A DNA stretch of 64,000 bases, taken from the NCBI RefSeq assembly GCF_027286325.1, contig NZ_CP114588.1, forward strand, positions 2,567,317-2,631,316, read 5' to 3'. This DNA is from Salinivibrio kushneri. GTDB lineage: Bacteria; Pseudomonadota; Gammaproteobacteria; Enterobacterales; Vibrionaceae. Shown piece after piece: positions 14,148 to 24,863 of the stretch (position 1 is its first letter; the number at the start of each line of letters is the position of its first letter). The position numbers and the translations under genes were made by a program. Below the pieces are notes generated by a model. That model did no database searches. It saw only the letters and a program-made list of their open reading frames with translations, and was not told the DNA's origin.

Positions 14148-15287
14148 ATGCGAAAGTGGTTTTCATTCCCCATTCGTGAAGGGGATGCCTCACGTCAAGC
14201 CCACTGCGACTTCCCCGAGGGAACCTACGAGCGCGAGTGTGGCAAGGAAGGCTTTTTTGGCCCGGCCAGTCATATGTATCACCGCCATCCCCCGACGGGC
14301 TGGAGCGAGTGGGAAGGCCCATTGCGACCGCATGCTTTTGACACCAACCGAGTTGAAACTCAAGGCACGTCGCCAATGGATGCGCCTGTGCTGTTATCCA
14401 ATGCCAACGTTCAGGTTCGCTTATGGCGCACCGATACCGCCATGTCTTATCTAGTGCGCAACAGCGATGGTGACGATTGCTTGTTTGTCCACCAGGGTGA
14501 AGGCTCGCTGTATTGCGATTATGGCCACTTGCGCTACACCAAAGGCGATTATTTGATCATTCCTCGCGCCACCAGCTGGCGACTGGTGCCGGATGAGGCC
14601 ACCACTTTGCTGATGATTGAAGCGACACATGGCTCCTACATGAGCGCCGAACGAGGCATTGTCGGCGAACATGCGGTGTTTGACCCCGCGGTGTTAGAAC
14701 ATGCGCGCATTGACGATAGCTTTAAAGCCCAGCAATCCGATAACGAAAGCTGGCAGGTGATGATCAAATCGCGCCAACAGCTTAACCGCGTCACTTATCC
14801 TTATAACCCACTCGATGCGGTAGGCTGGAAGGGCAACCTCACCGTATTCCGACTCAACTGGCGAGATATCCGCCCGTTGATGAGCCATCGTTATCACTTA
14901 CCGCCATCCGCGCACACCACCTTTGTCGCGCAAGGTTTTGTGATTTGTACCTTTGTCCCCCGCCCAATCGAGTCGGATCCCGGTGCACTGAAGGTGCCTT
15001 TCTACCACAATAACGATGACTATGATGAAGTGCTTTTCTATCACCAAGGTGACTTTTTCAGCCGCGATAACATTGATGCCGGCATGGTGACCCTACACCC
15101 TTGTGGCTTCCCACATGGGCCTCACCCAAAAGCCTTTGCTGCGGGCAAAAAGCATCAGAAAAAAGAGACCGATGAAGTGGCGGTGATGATCGATACCCGC
15201 ATGCCACTTGATATGGGCGACGCGGCGAAAGCCACCGAACTGACCGATTATGTTTACTCTTGGCGCACGCCAAGTGACGCAGAATAG
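14148..15287 (+). CDS. hmgA: Homogentisate 1,2-dioxygenase
   Basis: A 379-aa iron(II) dioxygenase of the cupin fold that opens the ring of homogentisate to maleylacetoacetate in tyrosine/phenylalanine breakdown. The C-terminal part has the iron-site region: YHNNDDYDEVLFYHQGD followed by HPCGFPHGPHPKAF, the His/Glu/His cluster of the family. I start at the ATG preceded by AAGGAGCGAG; the upstream in-frame GTG at 14103 would add 15 residues that do not look like the family. First gene of a four-gene operon; 14 bp separate it from fahA. The hydroxyphenylpyruvate dioxygenase gene that often sits beside it is absent from the window. Confidence 0.93.
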   Translation: MRKWFSFPIREGDASRQAHCDFPEGTYERECGKEGFFGPASHMYHRHPPTGWSEWEGPLRPHAFDTNRVETQGTSPMDAPVLLSNANVQVRLWRTDTAMSYLVRNSDGDDCLFVHQGEGSLYCDYGHLRYTKGDYLIIPRATSWRLVPDEATTLLMIEATHGSYMSAERGIVGEHAVFDPAVLEHARIDDSFKAQQSDNESWQVMIKSRQQLNRVTYPYNPLDAVGWKGNLTVFRLNWRDIRPLMSHRYHLPPSAHTTFVAQGFVICTFVPRPIESDPGALKVPFYHNNDDYDEVLFYHQGDFFSRDNIDAGMVTLHPCGFPHGPHPKAFAAGKKHQKKETDEVAVMIDTRMPLDMGDAAKATELTDYVYSWRTPSDAE

Positions 15288-15301
15288 CGAAGGAGAAAGC
15301 A

Positions 15302-16288
15302 ATGAAACTGGCTTCACTCAAACACGGACGTGATGGCAAATTGATTTTGGTCTCTCGTGACCTTACTCGCGCCGTCCACGCCGACGATATTGCACCCACA
15401 CTACAAGCGGCACTCGATCATTGGGCGACACTGGCACCCAAACTGACTCAGCGCTACGACGCGCTCAATGACAACCAAGTCAGTGAATCCTTTGCCTTTG
15501 ACCCAAGTGTCTGCGACTCACCACTGCCCCGCGCCTATCAGTGGGCGGATGGTAGCGCCTACGTTAACCACGTTGAACTGGTGCGCAAAGCACGCGGCGC
15601 ACAAATGCCTGAGAGTTTTTGGACCGATCCACTCATGTATCAAGGCATGTCTGATGGCTTTCTCGGCCCACGTGACGAGATTGAATTGGTCGATGATGCG
15701 TGGGGCTGTGACTTTGAAGCCGAGCTTGCCGTCGTCACCGATGATGTGCCCATGCACCTTAGTGCTGACAAAGCGGGCCAACACATTAAACTGCTGATGC
15801 TGGTCAACGACGTTTCCCTGCGCAACCTGATCCCCGGCGAGCTTGCCAAAGGGTTCGGCTTTTTCCAATCTAAGCCCGCCTCTGCATTTTCACCGGTGGC
15901 GGTTACCCCAGATGAGCTGGGCGATCACTGGCGCGACCATAAAGTCCACTTACCGATGCATGTCACCCTCAACGGCGAATGGTTCGGGTCACCCGACGCC
16001 GGTGTCGATATGACCTTTGATTTTGCCGAGTTGGTTGCGCATGTGGCGAAAAGCCGCCATGTCAGCGCTGGGACCATTATTGGCTCCGGCACCGTCTCCA
16101 ATACCGATCGCAGTAAAGGCTCTTGCTGCTTAGCCGAAAAGCGCATGCTGGAAATTATCGACCAGGGCGAGGCAAAAACCCCGTTTATGACCTTTGGCGA
16201 TAGCGTCACCATCGATATGCGCGACAGCCAAGATGCGTCTATTTTCGGCGCCATTGACCAAACCGTGACCCGTTACATCGCCGAGTAA
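15302..16288 (+). CDS. fahA: Fumarylacetoacetate hydrolase family protein
   Basis: A 328-aa FAH-fold hydrolase that cleaves fumarylacetoacetate into fumarate and acetoacetate, the last step of the homogentisate pathway. The metal-binding core is seen in ELVDDAWGCDFEAELAVVTDD (two acidic ligands) and the C-terminal GTIIGSGTVSN, a family signature. A GAAGGAGAAAGC ribosome site precedes the ATG. Its position between hmgA and maiA makes the assignment to tyrosine catabolism firm. Confidence 0.93.
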   Translation: MKLASLKHGRDGKLILVSRDLTRAVHADDIAPTLQAALDHWATLAPKLTQRYDALNDNQVSESFAFDPSVCDSPLPRAYQWADGSAYVNHVELVRKARGAQMPESFWTDPLMYQGMSDGFLGPRDEIELVDDAWGCDFEAELAVVTDDVPMHLSADKAGQHIKLLMLVNDVSLRNLIPGELAKGFGFFQSKPASAFSPVAVTPDELGDHWRDHKVHLPMHVTLNGEWFGSPDAGVDMTFDFAELVAHVAKSRHVSAGTIIGSGTVSNTDRSKGSCCLAEKRMLEIIDQGEAKTPFMTFGDSVTIDMRDSQDASIFGAIDQTVTRYIAE

Positions 16289-16295
16289 CCTTGAT

Positions 16296-16320
16296 GCGCG
16301 CCTAGAGCCTCTGGGCGCGC
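16296..16320 (+). other. Intergenic hairpin between fahA and maiA
   Basis: GCGCGCC and GGCGCGC form a perfect 7-bp stem around an 11-nt loop, in the 60-bp gap between fahA and maiA. There is no T run, so it is not an intrinsic terminator. It may stabilise or partially separate the upstream mRNA segment. Confidence 0.45.
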
Positions 16321-16348
16321 TTGACGTTGACGCCGTCTAGGAGCTTGT

Positions 16349-16969
16349 ATGCTGCTTTATGATTACAGTAAGTCGACCGCGGCCTACCGCGTCCGCATCG
16401 CCCTTGGCCTTAAAGGCCTCTCCTACCAACGAGAAACCGTGTCTTTGCTGGATAAACACCAGCACAGCGACGCCTATCGCTCGCTCAATCCCGCCGGTTT
16501 AGTGCCTACCTTGGTCGATGGCGATGTCACCTTGAGCCAATCACTGGCCATTATTGAATACCTTGATGAGCGCTATCCGCAGGTAAAACTGCTCCCCAGT
16601 GATCCAGTGCAAAAAGCCCAGTGCCGATCTCTGGCGCTCGATATTGCCTGTGATGTGCATCCACTCAATAACTTGCGTGTTCTGCAATACTTAACTGGCC
16701 CCTTTGGCCACAGTGATGACGACAAAATCACTTGGTATCACCATTGGCTAAAACAAGGGTTCGATGGCTTGGAAGCCAAACTACAGGGATTAGACAGCCC
16801 CTTTATCGGCGGAGAAGCGCCTAATTTGGCCGATATTTGTTTGGTACCGCAGCTTTTTAATGCACGCCGATTTGCGTTTGATTTAACGGCCTACCCAACA
16901 CTGACGCGCATTGAGGCACAGTGCCAAACGCTGGATGCATTTATACAGGCACACCCTGATAAGAGCTAA
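16349..16969 (+). CDS. maiA: Maleylacetoacetate isomerase (zeta-class glutathione transferase)
   Basis: 206 aa. It isomerises maleylacetoacetate to fumarylacetoacetate using glutathione. The N-terminal thioredoxin-fold GST domain has the zeta-class start YDYSKSTAAYRVRIALGLKG and the QSLAIIEYLDE glutathione-binding segment; the C-terminal helical domain has NLADICLVPQLFNARRF. Third gene of the operon, 9 bp before the acetoacetyl-CoA synthetase gene. Confidence 0.93.
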   Translation: MLLYDYSKSTAAYRVRIALGLKGLSYQRETVSLLDKHQHSDAYRSLNPAGLVPTLVDGDVTLSQSLAIIEYLDERYPQVKLLPSDPVQKAQCRSLALDIACDVHPLNNLRVLQYLTGPFGHSDDDKITWYHHWLKQGFDGLEAKLQGLDSPFIGGEAPNLADICLVPQLFNARRFAFDLTAYPTLTRIEAQCQTLDAFIQAHPDKS

Positions 16970-16978
16970 GGAGAGAAC

Positions 16979-18937
<1,959 letters not shown>

Positions 18938-18952
18938 GCTGACGCGATGATC

Positions 18953-18985
18953 GCAAAAGGCCGCATCTTCATGCGGCCTTTTGGC
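18953..18985 (+). terminator. Terminator of the homogentisate operon
   Basis: AAAAGGCCGCATCTTCATGCGGCCTTTT: an 8-bp GC stem with flanking A and T tracts. It lies between two convergent genes and probably acts in both directions (also ending fxsA). Confidence 0.9.
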
Positions 18986-19006
18986 TGGGCTTTGTCCCGA
19001 AATGGC

Positions 19007-19525
19007 TTAGCGCAGGCGATGGTCATCATCGTCGTCATCTTTGCGCTCATATTCCCCCTCAAAGGTGTTGCCATCCTCACCACGGCCTCCGCGACGGAAA
19101 GGATCCTCCCCAAAAGGACCTTGTGCATTGCCCCCTTGATGGAAGCTACCTTGGCTAAAGCCTGCTTGAGACACAGTGACGCGCTTCATCACTTGTTTGG
19201 CAAGCGCGGCACGTGGTCCGGGCAAAAGCACCAACATCCCCATCGCGTCGGTCATAAAGCCCGGGGTCAAAAGCAAAACGCCTGACACTGCCAGCATCAC
19301 ACCTTCAAGGATTTGCTGAGCCGGCAACTCACCGCGATTAAGCCTGTCTTGCACCGAAGCCAGAGTCATCAGTCCTTGGCTGCGCACCAAAGAGGCACCG
19401 ACGAATGCGGTGATCAATACCAGCGCCAATGTTGGCCACAATCCCAACCAACCACCAACCTGAATGAACAGGCCGATTTCAATCACTGGGACCAGAATAA
19501 ATAGCAGCAATAAGATTGGAAACAC
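19007..19525 (-). CDS. fxsA: FxsA family membrane protein
   Basis: A 172-aa inner-membrane protein, named for suppression of F-plasmid exclusion of phage T7; its normal function is unknown. Hydrophobic helices lie at about residues 3-20, 25-47 and 75-105, with FILVPVIEIGLFIQVGG and TPGFMTDAMGMLVLLP typical of the family. The polar C-terminal tail is rich in Gly, Asp and Arg and ends in a run of six Asp and HRLR. The cluster groESL...fxsA-aspA-dcuA is conserved with E. coli, here with the MATE/marR/homogentisate block inserted between groESL and fxsA. Confidence 0.9.
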   Translation of the reverse strand: MFPILLLLFILVPVIEIGLFIQVGGWLGLWPTLALVLITAFVGASLVRSQGLMTLASVQDRLNRGELPAQQILEGVMLAVSGVLLLTPGFMTDAMGMLVLLPGPRAALAKQVMKRVTVSQAGFSQGSFHQGGNAQGPFGEDPFRRGGRGEDGNTFEGEYERKDDDDDDHRLR

Positions 19526-19657
19526 GATTCACCTCGCGCTGGAAATGGACTGTTCATCCTAACATCAAAATCAGCCAAAAGCCGAACAACGAAACCGAAT
19601 TTAGCGCTTGAATCAATGTGCAATAAAGCGCATTTTGTCTGTGCGCCATGCTACAGC

Positions 19658-19673
19658 TGTGACCGGGGTCAGC
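19658..19673. promoter_or_regulatory. Weak CRP-like half-palindrome upstream of aspA
   Basis: TGTGA-N6-TCAGC matches 8 of 10 positions of the CRP core TGTGA-N6-TCACA, about 150 bases upstream of aspA. E. coli aspA is CRP-activated, so the site is plausible, but a match of this quality can arise by chance. No other feature is visible in 19526-19819. Confidence 0.3.
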
Positions 19674-19819
19674 CCTTTTCACCGCATTATATGCTGTAAT
19701 GGCGGCTGAAAGGATGTAACAGATAATACATCCAGCCAAAATCTCTGAGGAATGGATTCTACAGCAAAATTTGTGGCGACGTTTTAATCATTATAATAAC
19801 TTGATGTTAAGGCCAACGC

Positions 19820-21283
19820 ATGTCTCAGACGATTGTAACACCTAATGAAACCCCAACCCTCACTACTGCAACGCGCTTAGAAGAAGATTTACTCGGTCAA
19901 CGCGCGGTACCCGCCGATGCATACTACGGCATCCATACCCTACGCGCGGTCGAGAACTTTACTATTTCCGGCACTCGGATTTCTGATATCCCAGACTTTG
20001 TACGCGGCATGGTTTACACCAAAAAAGCCGCTGCGATGGCAAACCAAGAGCTTGGTGTCATTCCTGCTGATGTCGGTGATTACATCATCAAAGCTTGTGA
20101 CCAGATTTTAACAACGGGCAAATGCATGGATCAGTTCCCCTCGGATGTCTTCCAAGGCGGCGCAGGCACCTCAGTCAACATGAATGCCAACGAGGTGATT
20201 GCCAACCTTGCACTTGAACTGATGGGGCATGAGAAAGGTGACTATGATGTGATTAACCCCAATGATCACGTCAATAAGAGCCAATCCACCAACTGTGCGT
20301 ACCCAACGGGCTTCCGAATTGCAGTCTACAACAGCATTCTCAAGCTGATGGATGCGATTGATTATCTACAAAAAGAATTCGATGCCAAAGCTGACGCCTA
20401 TGCCCACGTGATCAAAATGGGCCGCACCCAGCTACAAGACGCGGTACCGATGACGGTCGGACAAGAGTTCAAAGCGTTCTCTGTGCTACTGCGCGAAGAA
20501 ATCAAAAACATTAAATATACCGCCGCGCTGCTGTTAGAGGTAAACCTCGGCGCGACCGCAATTGGCACCAAGTTGAATGCCGCAGAAGGCTATCAGCAAC
20601 TGGCGGTAAAACACCTGGCTGAAATCACGGGTTTGCCGTGCATCCCAGCAGAAGATTTAATTGAAGCGACCTCAGACTGTGGGTCCTATGTGATGGTGCA
20701 TGGCGCGCTAAAACGCCTGGCAGTGAAACTATCGAAGATCTGCAACGACCTGCGTCTGCTCTCCTCAGGCCCACGAGCGGGACTCAATGAGATTAACCTA
20801 CCAGAAATGCAGGCAGGTTCATCCATCATGCCTGCCAAGGTCAACCCGGTAATCCCAGAAGTGGTGAATCAGGTTTGCTATCGCGTGATGGGTAACGACA
20901 CCACCATCACCTTTGCAGCCGAAGCCGGTCAGCTTCAACTTAACGTGATGGAGCCGGTCATCGGGCAGGCGCTGTTTGAGTCTATTTCCATTCTGGCGAA
21001 TGGCTGCCGGAACTTGGGTGAGAAGTGTGTGAGCGGGATTACCGTCAACCAAGCAGTGTGCGAGCACTACGTCCATAACTCGATTGGGATTATCACTTAT
21101 CTTAACCCCTTTATTGGCCACCACGAAGGCGATATTGTCGGTAAGATTTGCGCGGAAACGGGTAAAAGCGTCAAAGAAGTGGTGCTCGAGCGCGGTCTAA
21201 TGACCGAGGCGGAGCTCGACGAGATCTTCTCGGTGGAGAACCTGATGCATCCTAAATACCGCGGCAAACGTTTTAACGCGTAG
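19820..21283 (+). CDS. aspA: Aspartate ammonia-lyase (aspartase)
   Basis: A 487-aa cytoplasmic enzyme of the fumarase/aspartase superfamily that converts L-aspartate to fumarate and ammonia. The mobile catalytic loop [11 protein letters not shown] with its catalytic Ser and the [10 protein letters not shown] and [11 protein letters not shown] segments are intact. Two oddities: an N-terminal extension of about 17 residues before the usual RLEEDLLG start, and Cys159 in QSTNCAYPT, where E. coli aspartase has Asp as I remember it. Convergent with dcuA, whose transporter brings in aspartate and exports the fumarate-derived succinate. Confidence 0.96.
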   Translation: MSQTIVTPNETPTLTTATRLEEDLLGQRAVPADAYYGIHTLRAVENFTISGTRISDIPDFVRGMVYTKKAAAMANQELGVIPADVGDYIIKACDQILTTGKCMDQFPSDVFQGGAGTSVNMNANEVIANLALELMGHEKGDYDVINPNDHVNKSQSTNCAYPTGFRIAVYNSILKLMDAIDYLQKEFDAKADAYAHVIKMGRTQLQDAVPMTVGQEFKAFSVLLREEIKNIKYTAALLLEVNLGATAIGTKLNAAEGYQQLAVKHLAEITGLPCIPAEDLIEATSDCGSYVMVHGALKRLAVKLSKICNDLRLLSSGPRAGLNEINLPEMQAGSSIMPAKVNPVIPEVVNQVCYRVMGNDTTITFAAEAGQLQLNVMEPVIGQALFESISILANGCRNLGEKCVSGITVNQAVCEHYVHNSIGIITYLNPFIGHHEGDIVGKICAETGKSVKEVVLERGLMTEAELDEIFSVENLMHPKYRGKRFNA

Positions 21284-21341
21284 TGGATCAGTCATCGTTG
21301 TGGGTCAGCTGATAATAGGCACCGACGACCGATAGAGACAA

Positions 21342-21369
21342 CAAAGGGCGCTGACAGCGCCCTTCTTTT
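21342..21369. terminator. Terminator between aspA and dcuA
   Basis: AAGGGCGCTGACAGCGCCCTT forms an 8-bp stem with a short loop followed by T-rich sequence, between two convergent genes. Probably bidirectional. Confidence 0.85.
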
Positions 21370-21385
21370 ATACCATCCATTGCCG

Positions 21386-22696
21386 TTACAACACCTGCGT
21401 AATCAGCAACCCACAAGCGATACTGAACACCATACTCAGCAAGCCTGGTGCCATAAAGCTGTGATTAAAAATGTACTTACCAATCCGCGTGGTGCCGGTG
21501 CGGTCAAAGTCGATAGAGGCAATGATAGGGCCGTAGTTGGGAATAAAGAAATAGCCATTCACTGCCACAAAGGTCGCAATGATCATCGAAGGTGGTAGCC
21601 CCAAGGTAATCGCCACAGGCACCAAGACGGCTGTCGTCGCCCCTTGACTGTTCACCATTACTGACAAGGCAAACAGAGCAAACGCGAATGTCCACGGTGC
21701 CATCTCAACCAAGCCAGACACCGCCTCTTTCACCATCTCACCATGGCCAGCAATCAAGGTATCACCTAGCCAGGCAATACCAAAGATAGCGACAATGGCA
21801 CGCATACCGGCATGGAACACCGAGCCTTGGCTAATCGCATTACCATCCGGCTTACAAGTCAAAATGATCAGTGCACCGACTGACAGCATCACGATTTCAA
21901 TGGTATGCGCCATGCCCATCGGCTCACCATCAAAGGCGGGGCGCAAGGTAGGGAATGCCCCCATGACGACGACCGCTAACGCGCCGAATAGAAACAGACC
22001 CACCGATTTTTTTGCCTCCGGTGTGACTTGGATCTCTTCCACCGCCAAATCGGCTTCCATTTCACGGCGAAAGTCGGGGTCTTGCAGGCGGCGTTGATAC
22101 TCTGGGTCGTCTTTGAGCTCTTTACCGAGCTTATTAACGATCACACACGCCAAAGCAAGGCCGATAAAGGTGCTAGGAATGGTGACCGACAGCACATCGG
22201 TAAGGGTAATGCCCTGCGGCTCCAAAAAGGCCACACAAGCCACCACGGCGGCGGCGATGGGGCTGGCCACAATCGCAAATTGTGAGGCAATGACCGCCAT
22301 CCCTAACGGGCGCGCTGGACGAATGCCACTTTTACGACTGACTTCCGCGATAACAGGTAAGACCGAATAGGCAACGTGTCCAGTTCCCGCCATCATGGTG
22401 AAGACATACGTCACTAACGGGGCAACAAAGGTAATGTGACGTGGGTTTTTACGTAAAATATTGGTGGCAATTTTAATTAAAAAATCCAAACCGCCAGCCG
22501 CCTGCATGGTTGCTGCGGCGGCGACCACCGCCATGATCATCAGTAACACGTCGATAGGTGGATGCGTGGGTTGCAAACCGAAACCAAAACTGAGTACCGC
22601 GAGCCCGACCCCGCCCATTACACCTAAACCAATGCCACCGATACGGGCACCAATCAAGATGCAGCTGAGTACCACTAATAACTCAACCAAGAACAT
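21386..22696 (-). CDS. dcuA: Anaerobic C4-dicarboxylate antiporter DcuA
   Basis: A 436-aa inner-membrane carrier of the Dcu family exchanging aspartate, fumarate, malate and succinate. It shows 10-12 hydrophobic helices, starting [21 protein letters not shown], and the family segments [20 protein letters not shown] and [14 protein letters not shown]. Length matches E. coli DcuA (433). AGGAGA precedes the ATG. The neighbouring aspA gene makes it part of an aspartate-to-fumarate route. A long untranslated leader lies upstream. Confidence 0.95.
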   Translation of the reverse strand: MFLVELLVVLSCILIGARIGGIGLGVMGGVGLAVLSFGFGLQPTHPPIDVLLMIMAVVAAAATMQAAGGLDFLIKIATNILRKNPRHITFVAPLVTYVFTMMAGTGHVAYSVLPVIAEVSRKSGIRPARPLGMAVIASQFAIVASPIAAAVVACVAFLEPQGITLTDVLSVTIPSTFIGLALACVIVNKLGKELKDDPEYQRRLQDPDFRREMEADLAVEEIQVTPEAKKSVGLFLFGALAVVVMGAFPTLRPAFDGEPMGMAHTIEIVMLSVGALIILTCKPDGNAISQGSVFHAGMRAIVAIFGIAWLGDTLIAGHGEMVKEAVSGLVEMAPWTFAFALFALSVMVNSQGATTAVLVPVAITLGLPPSMIIATFVAVNGYFFIPNYGPIIASIDFDRTGTTRIGKYIFNHSFMAPGLLSMVFSIACGLLITQVL

Positions 22697-23004
22697 AACT
22701 TTCTCCTACTTTGGATAGACGTCCCCATACGTCCGTTGACATGCATTCATTGTCTTATGGCACGCACATGGCGTATTGGGGCGTAGATACGATATGACGA
22801 TTCCTCCGTCCGCTTACCACCACCGATAAGCACCATCCTTGGTGGGAGATGTGAGCAACCGCGCTCAGCACCATGGCCAAATCCTAACCAGGTACCGTAA
22901 CGCGCATGTTGATTCAGGTAAGAAAAAGTAACACTTTTCGCGAACTGACAACAAAAAGTTCGGGAAATGAGATCTTTAACCTGGACGTTGATGGACTTTT
23001 CATC
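22697..23004 (-). other. Leader/intergenic region upstream of dcuA
   Basis: About 308 bases without a convincing gene. Read on the minus strand (the dcuA sense) it contains several small hairpins in a row: GAGC / GCTC, CACCA AGGA TGGTG (around 22835), and GCTTA / TAAGC. They could belong to a structured dcuA leader. I could not match them to a known riboswitch. A 96-codon minus-strand frame across the region (22747-23037) is not recognisable as a protein. Confidence 0.3.
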
Positions 23005-23048
23005 CTCTCCTTTAATTGTTATGTTATATCGTAACAATTAAAGGAGAG
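23005..23048 (+). promoter_or_regulatory. Zur-like operator and long inverted repeat before rpmE2
   Basis: CTCTCCTTTAATTGTTA (23005-23021) and its exact reverse complement (23032-23048) form a perfect 17-bp inverted repeat around a 10-nt loop. The inner part (23014-23039) is an A/T-rich dyad with TGTTAT and GTAACA halves, similar to Zur boxes, and it overlaps a candidate promoter TTGATG-17-TTTAAT (22988-23016). The right arm contains the AAGGAGAG ribosome site of rpmE2. Zur control of rpmE2-rpmJ2 is well known in related bacteria; the extended hairpin is unusual. Confidence 0.7.
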
Positions 23049-23053
23049 TTATT

Positions 23054-23323
23054 ATGCAAGCCAATATCCATCCCGAGTACCGCCCTGTTGTTTTTCATGA
23101 CACCAGCGTTGACGCCTATTTTATTGTCGGCTCAACCTTGCAGACATCACGCACCATCGAATGGCAAGATGGCAAAACCTACCCCTACTACCCACTGGAT
23201 ATCTCGAGCGCCTCACACCCGGTGTACACAGGTAAACAACGCGCTGCCAATAAAGAGGGGCGCGCCGCCAACTTTGCGCGCAAGTTTGGCCAAATTGGTG
23301 GCAGCCAAAAGGAGAGATCATGA
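23054..23323 (+). CDS. rpmE2: Ribosomal protein bL31 type B (zinc-independent)
   Basis: An 89-aa paralogue of bL31 lacking the CxxC zinc ligands: the protein contains no cysteine. It starts [18 protein letters not shown] and has [10 protein letters not shown] and [13 protein letters not shown] segments typical of YkgM. Under zinc starvation such forms replace the zinc-binding protein and free its zinc. The gene overlaps rpmJ2 by four bases (ATGA). Regulation by Zur is inferred from the dyad just upstream. Confidence 0.95.
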   Translation: MQANIHPEYRPVVFHDTSVDAYFIVGSTLQTSRTIEWQDGKTYPYYPLDISSASHPVYTGKQRAANKEGRAANFARKFGQIGGSQKERS

Positions 23324-23463
23324 AGGTCGTTAACTCACTAAAAAGCGCCCGCCAGCGTCACCCTGATTGTCAGGTTGTCCGTCGTCGCGGACGTACATTT
23401 GTTATCTGTAAAACCAATCCGCGTTTTAAAGCCGTGCAGGGGCGCGCAAAAAAACGCGCCTAA
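23320..23463 (+). CDS. rpmJ2: Ribosomal protein bL36 type B
   Basis: A 47-aa protein starting [20 protein letters not shown] and ending GRAKKRA, a clear match to the YkgO type of bL36. It has two cysteines (17 and 30) but not the C-x2-C-x12-C-x4-H set of the zinc-binding form. The start codon overlaps the rpmE2 stop (ATGA), with GGAGAG as ribosome site, so the pair is translationally coupled. It is too short for most gene finders. Confidence 0.95.
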   Translation: MKVVNSLKSARQRHPDCQVVRRRGRTFVICKTNPRFKAVQGRAKKRA

Positions 23464-23596
23464 TATTAAGCTAGGTGCTGTCACTGATGTGGCAGTGCCT
23501 CACGGCGTGAGAGCATCTTGATCTCATCATTTCCTTTTTCGAAATGAGTCATGGTATGTGTGTATACTCATCCTATTAGCATGAAAGGGAAAACGT

Positions 23597-24103
23597 ATGA
23601 GACAGGGTCGCCGCTTTGCACTGACGGCTGGATTGTTGATTATCGCACTGGGCGCCAGTGCGCTTTATATCGTTCGCTCACAACAAGCCACCGCACCACC
23701 GACAGCCTCTCATTCCGCACCGGCATTTATCACCGTCAACTCGCAAGAAACACTTGATGCAGAGCTCGCTAGCGCTGCTGCTAATCAACAAATCGCTTTA
23801 GTTGATTACTACGCCGATTGGTGCATCCCGTGCAAACAATTCACCCAAAAAACCTTCACTGATCCGGCTGTCGCTCAGCAGCTTAGCCACATGCACCGCA
23901 TTAAAGTGAACCTGAGTAATAACCGTCCTGAAGATTTTGCGTTGATGCGCAACCAAGACGTGGCCGGGCTACCCACACTCGACTTTTGGTTGCCTAATGG
24001 AAAGATTAATGCGACAGCCCGCATTACCGGTTTTTTGACACCTCAAGCTTTTATGACTCACCTGCGCCAGCATGGATTAATCCATGAAGTAAAAAGCGAG
24101 TAA
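23597..24103 (+). CDS. Membrane-anchored thioredoxin resembling the DsbD gamma domain
   Basis: 168 aa. One N-terminal transmembrane segment (about residues 8-27) is followed by a linker rich in Ala, Pro and Thr and a thioredoxin fold with active site ADWCIPCKQF. The flanking residues (VDYYADWC, KTFTDPAVAQQL, VAGLPTLDFW, ARITGFLTPQAFMTHL) resemble the periplasmic gamma domain of DsbD rather than TrxA. The fold should face the periplasm, where it would accept electrons from a DsbD/CcdA-type membrane carrier. In E. coli dsbD lies next to dcuA; here only this domain is found at that place. Confidence 0.85.
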   Translation: MRQGRRFALTAGLLIIALGASALYIVRSQQATAPPTASHSAPAFITVNSQETLDAELASAAANQQIALVDYYADWCIPCKQFTQKTFTDPAVAQQLSHMHRIKVNLSNNRPEDFALMRNQDVAGLPTLDFWLPNGKINATARITGFLTPQAFMTHLRQHGLIHEVKSE

Positions 24104-24194
24104 TGATCAATCTCTTAGTTCTCTTGTTACAAAATTGATAAACCCCATATCTGGTGGTAGCTTTATTGCAAACAAAGGGAAAGATAGCCGCATT

Positions 24195-24827
24195 ATGGAA
24201 GCGCAACACACCATCGTTATTGCCGATGATCATCCACTGTTTCGAAATGCTTTGTTTCAGTCGGTACATATGGCAATAAGCGGTGCCAACCTGCTAGAAG
24301 CAGACAGCTTAGATAGTCTAAATCAGATCTTAGCCCGAGATGCTGAGGTCGACTTAGTGCTACTCGACCTAAAAATGCCTGGCGCCAATGGCATGTCTGG
24401 CTTAATTGCGCTGCGTCACCAGTACCCTACCCTGCCAATTGTGGTGATCTCTGCCAGTGAAGAACCGAGCGTGATCCGCCAGGTACGCGCTCATGGTGCC
24501 TTTGGCTTTATCCCTAAATCCAGCGATATGCGTGCATTGGTACAGTCGCTAACCCAAGTGCTTGAAGGCACTCCCTGCTTTCCTGATAATCTCGGCGAAG
24601 ACGATGAGAGCGATAGCTTATCTGACAAACTCGCCACACTGACCCCACAGCAGTACAAAGTGTTGCGAATGCTTTGCGATGGTCTATTGAACAAACAAAT
24701 CGCCTACGACCTGGCGGTTTCCGAAGCGACCATTAAAGCCCACATGACTGCCATCTTTCGCAAGTTAGGGGTAAAGAACCGCACTCAGGCGGTGATTTTA
24801 TTGCAGCAATCTAATATAGAACTTTGA
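24195..24827 (+). CDS. crbR: NarL/FixJ-type response regulator, probably CrbR of the acetate switch
   Basis: 210 aa from the chosen start MEAQHTIVIADDH. The receiver domain has the acidic pair DD near residue 10, the phosphoacceptor Asp in LVLLDLKMPG and the conserved Lys in GFIPKSS. The LuxR-type HTH (LTPQQYKVLRMLCDGLLNKQIAYDLAVSE) fills the C-terminal third. It precedes the DUF4212/symporter pair and lies near the kinase crbS and acs, which matches the CrbS/CrbR system that activates acs in Vibrio cholerae. An upstream in-frame ATG at 24135 would add 20 residues before the family start. Confidence 0.85.
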   Translation: MEAQHTIVIADDHPLFRNALFQSVHMAISGANLLEADSLDSLNQILARDAEVDLVLLDLKMPGANGMSGLIALRHQYPTLPIVVISASEEPSVIRQVRAHGAFGFIPKSSDMRALVQSLTQVLEGTPCFPDNLGEDDESDSLSDKLATLTPQQYKVLRMLCDGLLNKQIAYDLAVSEATIKAHMTAIFRKLGVKNRTQAVILLQQSNIEL

Positions 24828-24863
24828 TACGCTAGCGCCCCAGACACCGACTTTGGAGCGCCT

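Noticed and set aside
22747..23037. 96-codon minus-strand frame between dcuA and rpmE2
   Set aside because: No recognisable protein features. It overlaps the Zur-like dyad and would leave only 50 bases before dcuA. Kept as leader sequence.
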